Assembly (NCBI GenBank): GCA_021730905.1
Contig: JAKFYK010000043.1
Span: forward strand, 1 to 64,000
Source: Betaproteobacteria bacterium
Lineage (GTDB): Bacteria; Pseudomonadota; Gammaproteobacteria; Burkholderiales; SG8-41
Direction: 5' to 3'
DNA: 64,000 nucleotides
The notes under the pieces are model-generated. The model did not search any database, was not told where the DNA came from, and saw nothing but the letters and a program-made list of their open reading frames with translations. How positions within the stretch are numbered: the stretch's first letter is position 1; every line of letters begins with the position of its first letter. This document shows positions 57,674 through 64,000 of the stretch, piece after piece. The translations under genes were made by a program, and so were the position numbers.

Positions 57674-58681
57674 ATGACACATTTCGCAATGGCTGCAAGC
57701 GGTACCGTGGTCTCGTTGCTTGCCTGCGCGGCGATGGCACAGACCGGCGCGGGATCGCAGAACCCTTCGACAAGCTCAGGACAGGGCTATCCGGTGCGCC
57801 CGATCCGTATCATCGTGCCCAACACCGCCGGCAGCGCGACCGACGGCGTAACGCGCATTGTTGCGCAGCGACTGACCGAAACCCTGGGCCAGCAGACGGT
57901 GGTGGACAACCGGGCGGGCGCCAGCGGCATCATCGGCCATGAAATCACCATGAATGCGGTGCCCGACGGATACACGGTACTGGTTTCCACTTCCGCGGGC
58001 CTGGTCATCAATCCGCTGCTGATCAAGGTGCCCTACGACGCACACCGCGATTTCACGCCGATTTCGCTCTTGGTGGTCAGTCCGCAGATGCTGGTCAGCC
58101 ACGCCGGGATGCCCGTGCGTAACGTCGACGAACTGGTTGCGCTTGCGCGCGCGAAACCCGGGCAGCTCAACTGCGCGTCTCCCGGCTTTGGCACGTCGAA
58201 CCACCTCGGCTGCGAAATGCTGAAGACCATGACCTCGGTGAATTTCCTGCACGTGCCTTACAAGGGAACCGCGCCCGCGATCACCGATGTGGTCGGCGGC
58301 CAGGTGCAGTTCATGTTCAACAGCATGCCGGCGGTCTACCCGCTCGCCAAGGCGGGCAAGCTGCGCGCGCTGGCGCACGGCGGTACCAAACGGTCGCCCG
58401 CAGCGCCCGAAGTGCCGACCGTGGCAGAAACGATTCCCGGATTTCAGTGCATCACCTGGTACGCGCTGTTCGGGCCGCGCGGTGTTCCGCCGGCGATCGT
58501 CGCCAGGCTGAATACAGAAGTGGTGAAAATGTTTGCCGATGCGCCATTCGCCCAGCGCATCGTCGATCAGGGCCAGGAGCCGCAAGCCACCACACCTGCG
58601 GAACTCACTGCATACGTGCGCGCCGAATCCAAGCGCTGGGCCGAGGTGATCAAGCGCGCGGGGCTCAAACCCGACCGCTGA
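57674..58681 (+). CDS. Bug-19: TctC/Bug-family solute receptor with repeat-encoded linker
   Basis: A 335-residue receptor with GGGAGGAGTGCA before its ATG. The signal peptide ends CAAMA-Q near residue 22. The linker TGAGSQNPSTSSGQ precedes GYPVRPIRIIVPNTAGSATD; its PSTSSGQ part is encoded by the repeat at 57765-57787. VDNRAGASG and VPDGYTVLV follow, then HVPYKGTAPAITDVVGGQVQ. Cysteines at LNCASPGFG and HLGCEML could form a disulfide. It ends IKRAGLKPDR. Bug-20 follows after 82 bases. Confidence 0.92.
   Translation: MTHFAMAASGTVVSLLACAAMAQTGAGSQNPSTSSGQGYPVRPIRIIVPNTAGSATDGVTRIVAQRLTETLGQQTVVDNRAGASGIIGHEITMNAVPDGYTVLVSTSAGLVINPLLIKVPYDAHRDFTPISLLVVSPQMLVSHAGMPVRNVDELVALARAKPGQLNCASPGFGTSNHLGCEMLKTMTSVNFLHVPYKGTAPAITDVVGGQVQFMFNSMPAVYPLAKAGKLRALAHGGTKRSPAAPEVPTVAETIPGFQCITWYALFGPRGVPPAIVARLNTEVVKMFADAPFAQRIVDQGQEPQATTPAELTAYVRAESKRWAEVIKRAGLKPDR
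57765..57787 (+). repeat. TTCGACAGGCTCAGGAC-type repeat, copy in Bug-19
   Basis: CTTCGACAAGCTCAGGACAG then GGC, in frame, located behind the signal peptide and before the conserved GYPVRP start of the mature protein. Confidence 0.8.
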
Positions 58682-58763
58682 AATCGGCAGCCGACGAGGC
58701 TGCGAAGAAGAACATCTAACGCCAAGGACTCAAGTCCCTGCATCAAAACAGGAGAGTGAAAAC

Positions 58764-59732
58764 ATGTCGATAACGGTACTGCATCTGCTGCGCACTGCGG
58801 CCATCGGACTGGCGCTGACTGCGGCAGCATCGCACGCGCACGCACAAGGCTATCCCGAGCGGCCGATCGCGCTGCTGATTCCGTACACCGCGGGCGGCCC
58901 TACCGATATCTCTGCGCGCGTAGCGGCGGAATCCGTTTCGCGCGTACTCGGCAAGCGCATTACGGTGGATAACCGGCCCGGCGCCGGCGGCGCGCTGGCG
59001 GCATCCAACATGGCGCAAAGCGCCCGGCCTGACGGCTACACGCTGGCGGTTACGCCGATCACGGTGCTGCGACTGCCGCATATCAGCAATGTCGCGTTCA
59101 ACCCGATCACCGATCTCACCTGGATCATCAATCTCGCCGGTTACCAGTTCGGCGTCGTGGTGCGCGCGGATTCACCCTGGAAGACCTGGCAGGAGTTCAC
59201 GGCGTATGCCAAGGCCAATCCCGGCAAGGTCACTTACGCCTCACCCGGTTTCGGCACCACGCTGCACATCACGATGGAACAGATCGGCGAACGCGACGGC
59301 ATCAAGTGGACGCAGGTGCCGTTCAAAGGCACCGCGGACTCCATCGTTGCATTGCGCGGCGGGCACGTCATGGCACTCACTGGCAGCGTGCCGACTGAGC
59401 AGACCGAGGCCGGGATATTTCGCACGTTGGTGACTTGGGGCGAGCGTCGCCCCGCGCGTCATGCGAACGCGCCGACGCTGAAAGAACTCGGCTACGGCAT
59501 CGTCACCAATTCGCCTTATGGCGTGACCGGGCCAAAGGGCATGGACCCGGCGGTCGTCAAAATACTGCACGATGCCTTCAAGGGTGCGCTGGACGACCCG
59601 GCATTCCTGAAAACGCTGGACCGCCTCGGCCACGATCCTTTCTATATGAGCGGTGATGAGTATTTCAAATGGGCGCGCGAGAACTACGAAATCGAACGGC
59701 GCACCGTCGAGCGCCTGGGACTCAAGCAGTAG
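58764..59732 (+). CDS. Bug-20: TctC/Bug-family solute receptor
   Basis: A 322-residue receptor with AGGAGAG before the ATG; signal peptide ends SHAHA-Q near residue 28. First loop LIPYTAGGPTD, VDNRPGAGG and RPDGYTLAV. The LPYDP stretch is replaced by VAFNPITDLTW and the second-lobe motif is QVPFKGTADSIVALRGGHVM. In place of the PGY consensus it has LKELGYGIVTNSPYG. It ends RRTVERLGLKQ. It is one of the more divergent receptors; probably co-transcribed with Bug-19. Confidence 0.9.
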   Translation: MSITVLHLLRTAAIGLALTAAASHAHAQGYPERPIALLIPYTAGGPTDISARVAAESVSRVLGKRITVDNRPGAGGALAASNMAQSARPDGYTLAVTPITVLRLPHISNVAFNPITDLTWIINLAGYQFGVVVRADSPWKTWQEFTAYAKANPGKVTYASPGFGTTLHITMEQIGERDGIKWTQVPFKGTADSIVALRGGHVMALTGSVPTEQTEAGIFRTLVTWGERRPARHANAPTLKELGYGIVTNSPYGVTGPKGMDPAVVKILHDAFKGALDDPAFLKTLDRLGHDPFYMSGDEYFKWARENYEIERRTVERLGLKQ

Positions 59733-59798
59733 TAGCGCGCCGCAGCAGCAAAGGTGGAGTCGCGCACAGCATGTAGCGGCTGCCCCTTGGGGTTTGCC

Positions 59799-60779
59799 TC
59801 ATTCCAGGCGGACGTTCGCGGCGCGAACGATTTTCCCCCAGCGCTCGATTTCGAGGTCGATGAACGCGATGAATTCCTCAGGCGTGTTCGGTTTCGCAAG
59901 TTGCCCGCCCAAGTTTATGATGCGCTCGGCAAATTCGGGCTGCGCCATCAGGCCGCGCAGCGCGGTGGACCAGCGCTCGATGACGTCGCGCGGAGTGCCC
60001 GCCGGGGCGAACACCCCGAACCACGAACCGCTCTCGAATCCCGCAAGGCCCTGCTCGTGGATCGTCGGCAACTCCGGCATCTGCGGCACGCGCTGCATCG
60101 TGCCAACGCCCAGGGCGCGCAGCTTGCCCGAGCGGATGTAGGGTAGTACCGGGCCGATGCCGTCGAAGTTGGCATCGATGTGGCCGCCGATCAAATCGAT
60201 GATGGCCGGGCCGCTGCCCTTGTACGGCACGTGGATCATCTGGGCGCCGGTGGCGAGCTTGAAGCGCTCGATTGCCAGATGCTGCGTGCTGCCGACCCCT
60301 GAGGAAGCGACGCGCAATTGCCCTTTGCTTCTGCCCGCGACTGCGATAAATTCCTTGACCGTCCGCGCCGGCACCGACGGATGCACGACCAGTACCGTTG
60401 CCACGGATCCGGTCTGCGCGATCGGAGCAAAGTCCTTGCGCACGTCGTAGGGAAGCTTCGCGTACAGCGACGGCGCCACCGCGTTGGAGTTGTTGTGTCC
60501 CATGAGTAGCGTGTAGCCGTCGGGCTTCGCCTTCGCCACAACGTCTGCGCCGATGATGCCCGCGTTGCCGGAGCGATTGTCGATAACGATCGGCTGACCC
60601 ATGTTTGGCGCGAGGCGGTCGCCGATCTGGCGCGCGAGAATGTCGGTGAAGCCTCCCGGGGGAAAGCCGACAACCATGCGGATCGCGCGGTTCGGATAAG
60701 CCTGAGCGAAGACTGGAACCGCCTGCGCGATCCCGATCGCGGCAAAGGACAAAAGCGCTATGGCACGTGCATGGCTCAT
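59799..60779 (-). CDS. Bug-21: TctC/Bug-family solute receptor
   Basis: A 326-residue receptor. The ATG at 60779 (MSHARAIALLSF) is seven bases after GGAG; an ATG six bases earlier overlaps that site, and the long open frame beyond is due to a Bug remnant. The signal peptide ends PVFA-Q near residue 26. First loop VVGFPPGGFTD, IDNRSGNAG, KPDGYTLL and HVPYKGSGPAIIDLIGGHID are all canonical. The PGY motif reads GLAGFESG. It ends IVRAANVRLE. It is convergent with Bug-20. Confidence 0.92.
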   Translation of the reverse strand: MSHARAIALLSFAAIGIAQAVPVFAQAYPNRAIRMVVGFPPGGFTDILARQIGDRLAPNMGQPIVIDNRSGNAGIIGADVVAKAKPDGYTLLMGHNNSNAVAPSLYAKLPYDVRKDFAPIAQTGSVATVLVVHPSVPARTVKEFIAVAGRSKGQLRVASSGVGSTQHLAIERFKLATGAQMIHVPYKGSGPAIIDLIGGHIDANFDGIGPVLPYIRSGKLRALGVGTMQRVPQMPELPTIHEQGLAGFESGSWFGVFAPAGTPRDVIERWSTALRGLMAQPEFAERIINLGGQLAKPNTPEEFIAFIDLEIERWGKIVRAANVRLE

Positions 60780-60856
60780 TTCCATTCTCCGTGTAATCGT
60801 CGAAAACGGTTTGCGCTTCATTCCGTGTGCGCTCCCGCACGAATTCACAGGGCAGT

Positions 60857-60945
60857 CTACTCCTTCTTCAATTCGGCCTTCTCCGCAATTCGCGCGTAAC
60901 GCACAAATCAGGTAGTCCAGTTCATCCGGTGTCCGTGTCAGCCGC
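60857..60945 (-). pseudogene. C-terminal remnant of a Bug gene, sister of Bug-22
   Basis: On the minus strand VRYARIAEKAELKKE followed by TAG (60857-60859) matches the last 15 residues of Bug-22 with one change. Immediately before, in a different frame, RTPDELDYLI matches GTPEEFDRLI, so about 11 bases were lost between the two parts. Nothing further upstream matches. The remnant lies between Bug-21 and the Hsp20 pair. Confidence 0.85.
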
Positions 60946-60964
60946 AGGCGTTTTTCCAATCACA

Positions 60965-60988
60965 CCGCCAGCGGGCGCGCGCTGGCGG
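60965..60988. repeat. GC-rich hairpin upstream of the Hsp20 genes
   Basis: CCGCCAGCG and CGCTGGCGG form a nine-base stem around GGCGCG. No T-run follows, so it is not a clear terminator. It may insulate the heat-shock promoter from the Bug remnant side. Confidence 0.45.
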
Positions 60989-61076
60989 GATCAAGAGCGG
61001 GGACTCCTTTTCGCATTCCACATTTTGAGACCAATATTGGGCCGGCATAGGGGTTGCAGCCAGCAGCAAAGCGGCT

Positions 61077-61102
61077 CTTGAAAGCCGATTTTCTGGCCAT
61101 AT
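61077..61102 (+). promoter_or_regulatory. Candidate sigma-32 heat-shock promoter
   Basis: CTTGAAA at 61077-61083 and GGCCATAT at 61095-61102, 11 bases apart, fit the sigma-32 consensus CTTGAAA-N11-16-CCCCATNT with two mismatches in the -10 box. It lies about 65 bases before the first Hsp20 start, where a heat-shock promoter is expected. Confidence 0.6.
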
Positions 61103-61165
61103 TTGGCTTTCGAACGCCGCTGGATTGGCTGGCAGCACTTGGTTCAATGCGAAAGGAGGGTAGTC

Positions 61166-61606
61166 ATGTATCGATACTCGTACCCCGGCGATATGTTGGC
61201 TGAGCTGGACCGCATGCAGCGCGATGTACAACAACTTTTCGGCCAGGTCCCAAGCATCCGCAGCGCGGGACGCGGCAGTTATCCAGCCTTGAACGTGGGG
61301 GGCACACCGGAATCCGTGGAAATCTATGCCTTTGTCCCCGGCATGGATCCGTCCAGTATCGAGGTGAATCTTGAGCGGGGTGTGCTTACCGTAGCAGGCG
61401 AGCGTCCGCCTTCACTCCCGGCAGAAAGCGCTCAGGTGGCCGTGCACGTAAACGAACGTTTTGCGGGACACTTCAGTCGGGCGGTGAGCTTGCCCGACGA
61501 CCTCGATCCTAGCCAGGTAGCAGCCAAATACAACGATGGCGTGCTGCACATCAGCATCAAGCGCCGCGAATCGTTTCAGCCGCGCCGTGTGCAAGTCCAG
61601 AGTTAG
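61166..61606 (+). CDS. Hsp20/alpha-crystallin small heat-shock protein A
   Basis: A 146-residue ATP-independent chaperone that holds unfolding proteins. The ATG at 61166 follows AAAGGAGG; the frame upstream has no ribosome site. The N-terminal arm MYRYSYPGDMLAELDRMQRD precedes the alpha-crystallin domain (ESVEIYAFVPGMDPSSIEVN, GVLTVAGERP, RAVSLPDDLDPSQVAAKYND). The GVLHISIKRRE end is typical. Hsp20 B starts 16 bases later, so the two are one transcript, probably from the sigma-32 promoter at 61077. Confidence 0.93.
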   Translation: MYRYSYPGDMLAELDRMQRDVQQLFGQVPSIRSAGRGSYPALNVGGTPESVEIYAFVPGMDPSSIEVNLERGVLTVAGERPPSLPAESAQVAVHVNERFAGHFSRAVSLPDDLDPSQVAAKYNDGVLHISIKRRESFQPRRVQVQS

Positions 61607-61622
61607 CCAAAGGAGACCAGCC

Positions 61623-62003
61623 ATGAGTGAGAGTAATGTGACAAGCAGGGAAAGAGACGCCGGGCGCGATGAGGCTGCGTTGTTGCCACCGGTCGACGTT
61701 ATCGAGGATGCCGAAGGAATCACCTTGTATGCCGACCTCCCCGGCGTAACCAAAGACCACATCAGCGTACGAGTCGAAACAGGCACGCTGACGATCGAGG
61801 GTGAAATCCGCTTGGTTGCCACGCAAGGAATTGAAGTTACCCACACAGAAGTGCCGCTGGCGCGCTTTCGGCGCGCATTTACACTGGGGCCCGAACTGAA
61901 CACCGAGAAAGTTGATGCCGAATTCCGGCAAGGCGTACTGAAGCTGCGGATCCCGAAAGCGGAGCACGCCAAGCCCCGCAAGATTGAAGTGCAGGTATCC
62001 TGA
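61623..62003 (+). CDS. Hsp20/alpha-crystallin small heat-shock protein B
   Basis: A 126-residue paralogue of Hsp20 A, with AAAGGAG before the ATG at 61623. The alpha-crystallin domain starts at PVDVIEDAEGITLYADLPGV and continues with LTIEGEIRL, FRRAFTLGPELNTEKVDAEF and GVLKLRIPKAEHAKPRKIEV. The N-terminal arm is shorter and more charged than in protein A. Adjacent unequal Hsp20 pairs often form mixed oligomers. Confidence 0.93.
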   Translation: MSESNVTSRERDAGRDEAALLPPVDVIEDAEGITLYADLPGVTKDHISVRVETGTLTIEGEIRLVATQGIEVTHTEVPLARFRRAFTLGPELNTEKVDAEFRQGVLKLRIPKAEHAKPRKIEVQVS

Positions 62004-62187
62004 GGGGGGTGGTTCGCCCTCCCGTCGGCAGCAACGCCCAGTAGATGCGATCGCCCTGTTGGTCCGAAGCACCGGCTCCAGCAGGACGATCGAATGATCT
62101 TGCGCGAATAGCCGCCAGAAATCGGCAACGCTCCCGGCACTCACGCGTCAATAAGGATTGTCAAATCAAGCCGGGACTGCCACTGCC
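62004..62187. other. Convergent spacer after the Hsp20 pair
   Basis: A 184-base spacer. GGGGGTGGTTCGCCCTCCC right after the Hsp20 B stop can form a small GC hairpin but lacks a T-run. The rest shows no recognisable feature. Confidence 0.4.
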
Positions 62188-63174
62188 CTACTCTTTTTTC
62201 AAACCCGCCTTTTCCGCAATTCTCGCGTAACGCACCATTTCACTCTTGATCAGCCGGTCGAACTCTTCCGGAGTGCCCAGCCACGGATCAACGCCGGCGG
62301 CAGCGAAGCGCTCGCGCAAATCCGCCGCCTGCAGCGCCTTGGCGCATTCCTGGTACAGCCGCGTGATGATCTCATTGGGCGTTTTTGCCGGCGCCAGCAT
62401 GCCGTACCAGATCGACATGGTGAATTGCGGCATGCCGGCTTCTTTCGAGGTCGGCACATCGGGCAGCGGCCCCACGCGCTTTTCCGACAGCACCGCCAGC
62501 GGACGCACCCGGCCGGTGCGGATATACGGCATTGCCGAGGCAACCGAGACAATGACCTGATCCACTTCACCGCCCATCAGCGCCACCGCCGCCAGCGTCG
62601 CACCCTTGTACGGGACGTGCAACATGTCAATTTTTTCCAGCGTTTTAAGCAGCTCGTTGGCGAGGTGATTGGTGGTGCCGGGGCCGCCGGAACCGTAATT
62701 GAGTTTGCCCGGCTGCTTGCGCGCGAGATCGACAAACTGGCGCAGCGTTTTTGCCGGCACCGCAGGATGCACCAGCACCACGTTTTCTATCGCCGCCAGC
62801 CGCGCAATCGGTGCGAGGTCTTTCACGTCGTAACCGGTGTTGTGGTACAGCGATGGACTCAACGCTATCGACGGCGAGGTGGTCATGATGTTGTAGCCGT
62901 CGGGCGGCGCTTTTGCCGCCAGCGCTATGCCCAGATTGCCGCCGGCACCCACGCGGTTGTCGGCAATCACGGCAACGCCGAGTTGCTCGGACAGTTTCTG
63001 CCCCACCGCGCGGCCGACGATATCGCTCGGTGAACCCGGCGGAAATGGCAGCACCATGCGTATCGGTTTTGCGGGATAGGCCGGTCCTGAGCCTGTCGAA
63101 GCGGATTGCGCCAGCACGGCGGTACAGGGCAGCGCAAGCAGGCCAGCGGCGATCATGATGCGGAAGCAGAACAT
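62188..63174 (-). CDS. Bug-22: TctC/Bug-family solute receptor with repeat-encoded linker
   Basis: A 328-residue receptor. The ATG at 63174 (MFCFRIMIAAGLL) has GGAG nine bases upstream, better than the ATG five codons before. The signal peptide ends AVLA-Q near residue 22; the SASTGSGP linker, encoded by a repeat at 63082-63103, precedes AYPAKPIRMVLPFPPGSPSD. ADNRVGAGG, PPDGYNIM, HVPYKGATLAAVALMGGEVD. It ends EKAGLKKE, the tail shared with the two remnants at 57514 and 60857. It is divergent from the enolase-superfamily gene. Confidence 0.92.
   Translation of the reverse strand: MFCFRIMIAAGLLALPCTAVLAQSASTGSGPAYPAKPIRMVLPFPPGSPSDIVGRAVGQKLSEQLGVAVIADNRVGAGGNLGIALAAKAPPDGYNIMTTSPSIALSPSLYHNTGYDVKDLAPIARLAAIENVVLVHPAVPAKTLRQFVDLARKQPGKLNYGSGGPGTTNHLANELLKTLEKIDMLHVPYKGATLAAVALMGGEVDQVIVSVASAMPYIRTGRVRPLAVLSEKRVGPLPDVPTSKEAGMPQFTMSIWYGMLAPAKTPNEIITRLYQECAKALQAADLRERFAAAGVDPWLGTPEEFDRLIKSEMVRYARIAEKAGLKKE
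63082..63103 (-). repeat. TTCGACAGGCTCAGGAC-type repeat, copy in Bug-22
   Basis: Coding strand GCTTCGACAGGCTCAGGACC then GG, encoding ASTGSGPA between signal peptide and mature AYPAKP start. It is the best match to the presumed consensus. Confidence 0.8.
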
Positions 63175-63271
63175 AACTTTTTTCTCCATCGGTAGCGGAC
63201 GAAGTGTAATGTAAAATTGTGATGGCGATTGCCGTCATATGCGGCATTATGTTGGTGCAGCGTCCGGCGAG

Positions 63272-63312
63272 AATCCCCCACCCTAGCCCTCCACCGCAAG
63301 CAGGGGAGGGGA
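63272..63312. repeat. CCCTAGCCCTCC palindromic repeat
   Basis: CCCCCACCCTAGCCCTCCAC then CGCAAGCAGGGGAGGGG folds through CCCTCC and GGAGGGG arms with a CGCAAG loop. It is a relative of the pair at 19905-19983 and sits between Bug-22 and the enolase-superfamily gene. Confidence 0.65.
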
Positions 63313-63333
63313 TCATATCGAGGTCCGTTAGCA

Positions 63334-64000
63334 ATGAAAATCACCAAAGTCGAAACCATCGTCGTCAACACGCCGATGATCATCCCCGGCAAGATTTTGC
63401 CCAAGGCGAGCGGCGTCGCGCGCACCAGCATCGACACGCTGCTGGTGCGCATCGACACGGATGAGGGCATCAGCGGCTGGGGCGAAGGTTTCGGCCATCG
63501 TATTTGGTCCGCGACCAAAGCGGTGATCGATACGTTTCTTGGCCAGATGTGCGTGGGACGCGATCCGACGCAAATCGCGAAACTGGTGGACGATTTGCAA
63601 CGCAACCTCGCCGGCGTGGGACGCAACGGCCCGGCGATGTTTGCGCTCTCCGCCATCGACATCGCCTTGTGGGATATCGCCGGCAAAGTAGCAGGCTTGC
63701 CGCTGTATCGATTGCTCGGCGGGTCGCCGCGCAAGGAACTGCCCGCCTACGCCAGTCTCTTACGCTACGGCGACGCGAAAGAAGTCGCGATGTATGCCGA
63801 GCGCGCATTGAAACGCGGCTACAAGCATATGAAGCTGCATGAGATCACCGAAGCACCGGTAAAAGCCGCGCGCAAGGTCGCGGGACCGGACATTCCCATC
63901 ATGATCGACTGCAACTGCCCGTGGACGGTGGATCAGGCAATAGACATGGCGCGCGTGCTCGCGCCCTACAACCCGAAGTGGCTCGAAGAACCCGTCTGGC
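63334..64000 (+). CDS. Mandelate racemase/muconate lactonizing enzyme family protein (5' part)
   Basis: The first 222 codons of an enolase-superfamily enzyme run off the right edge. The ATG at 63334 opens MKITKVETIVVNTPMI and the capping domain (GISGWGEGFGHRIWSA, GPAMFALSAIDIALWDIAGK, GLPLYRLLGG). The barrel begins with RALKRGYKHMKLHEITEAPV, where the catalytic Lys region is KLH rather than the KxK of mandelate racemase. Metal ligands are the Asp of IMIDCNCPW and the Glu of WLEEPVW. Family enzymes abstract the alpha-proton of a carboxylate to dehydrate or epimerise sugar acids. Divergent from Bug-22, which may supply its substrate. Confidence 0.92.
   Translation, partial: MKITKVETIVVNTPMIIPGKILPKASGVARTSIDTLLVRIDTDEGISGWGEGFGHRIWSATKAVIDTFLGQMCVGRDPTQIAKLVDDLQRNLAGVGRNGPAMFALSAIDIALWDIAGKVAGLPLYRLLGGSPRKELPAYASLLRYGDAKEVAMYAERALKRGYKHMKLHEITEAPVKAARKVAGPDIPIMIDCNCPWTVDQAIDMARVLAPYNPKWLEEPVW

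Overview
The window is about 62% GC by eye and looks like the chromosome of a betaproteobacterium of the order Burkholderiales (soil or environmental type). The grounds are the huge expansion of Bug/TctC extracytoplasmic solute receptors, typical of Alcaligenaceae and Comamonadaceae, together with the codon bias and the CoxMSL-, MmgE/PrpD- and TauD-type catabolic genes. No rRNA, tRNA, CRISPR array, origin or prophage was seen.

Dominant feature: 22 apparently intact Bug receptor genes (Bug-1 to Bug-22 below), one internally deleted Bug pseudogene and two short C-terminal Bug remnants together fill roughly a third of the sequence. No TctA or TctB membrane subunit is present, so all of these receptors are orphans here. 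Most sit next to a different catabolic enzyme, often in tight or overlapping operons, as if each enzyme carried its own ligand receptor.

Layout. 0-3 kb: tail of an IS5-like transposase, divergent Bug-1/Bug-2, then an FAH-family hydrolase. 3-7.2 kb: Bug-4, Bug-3 and a TauD-type dioxygenase (minus), diverging from Bug-5. 7.2-9.1 kb: small membrane protein, VOC protein, EthD-like protein. 9.1-14.7 kb: an FMN 2-hydroxyacid oxidase with a Tat signal, Bug-7, Bug-6 and a luciferase-like monooxygenase (minus), diverging from Bug-8 and an MFS transporter. 16-19.7 kb: three-subunit molybdenum hydroxylase in FAD, FeS, Mo order. 20-23.5 kb: SDR, Bug-9, Bug-10 and the broken Bug gene. 23.5-26.4 kb: metallo-beta-lactamase-fold protein and a lower-GC patch of small hypotheticals, one resembling an integron cassette. 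26.7-32.2 kb: ModA-like protein with two carboxymuconolactone-decarboxylase (CMD) family genes, crotonase, SDR, MmgE/PrpD, TauD. 32.3-35.7 kb: MmgE/PrpD, Bug-11 and a ketopantoate-reductase-like gene in an overlapping operon. 35.8-41.3 kb: Bug-12 with a CocE-type hydrolase, Bug-13 with a ThDP enzyme. 41.4-45.9 kb: alpha/beta hydrolase, two DUF1080 lipoproteins, Bug-14 and Bug-15. 46-50.9 kb: a five-gene operon (CMD, Bug-16, D-2-hydroxyacid dehydrogenase, Bug-17, MmgE/PrpD). 51-56.1 kb: small membrane protein, MFS exporter and an exported TPR-CHAT protein. 56.3-63.2 kb: Bug-18 to Bug-22 around a pair of Hsp20 genes. 63.3 kb to the end: the start of a mandelate-racemase-type enzyme.

Three kinds of short repeat run through the genes. 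An AT-rich element of about 33 bp occurs eight times, including inside coding sequence. A TTCGACAGGCTCAGGAC-type repeat lies exactly at the signal-peptide/mature junction of several Bug genes. G/C-rich palindromes occupy some intergenic gaps.
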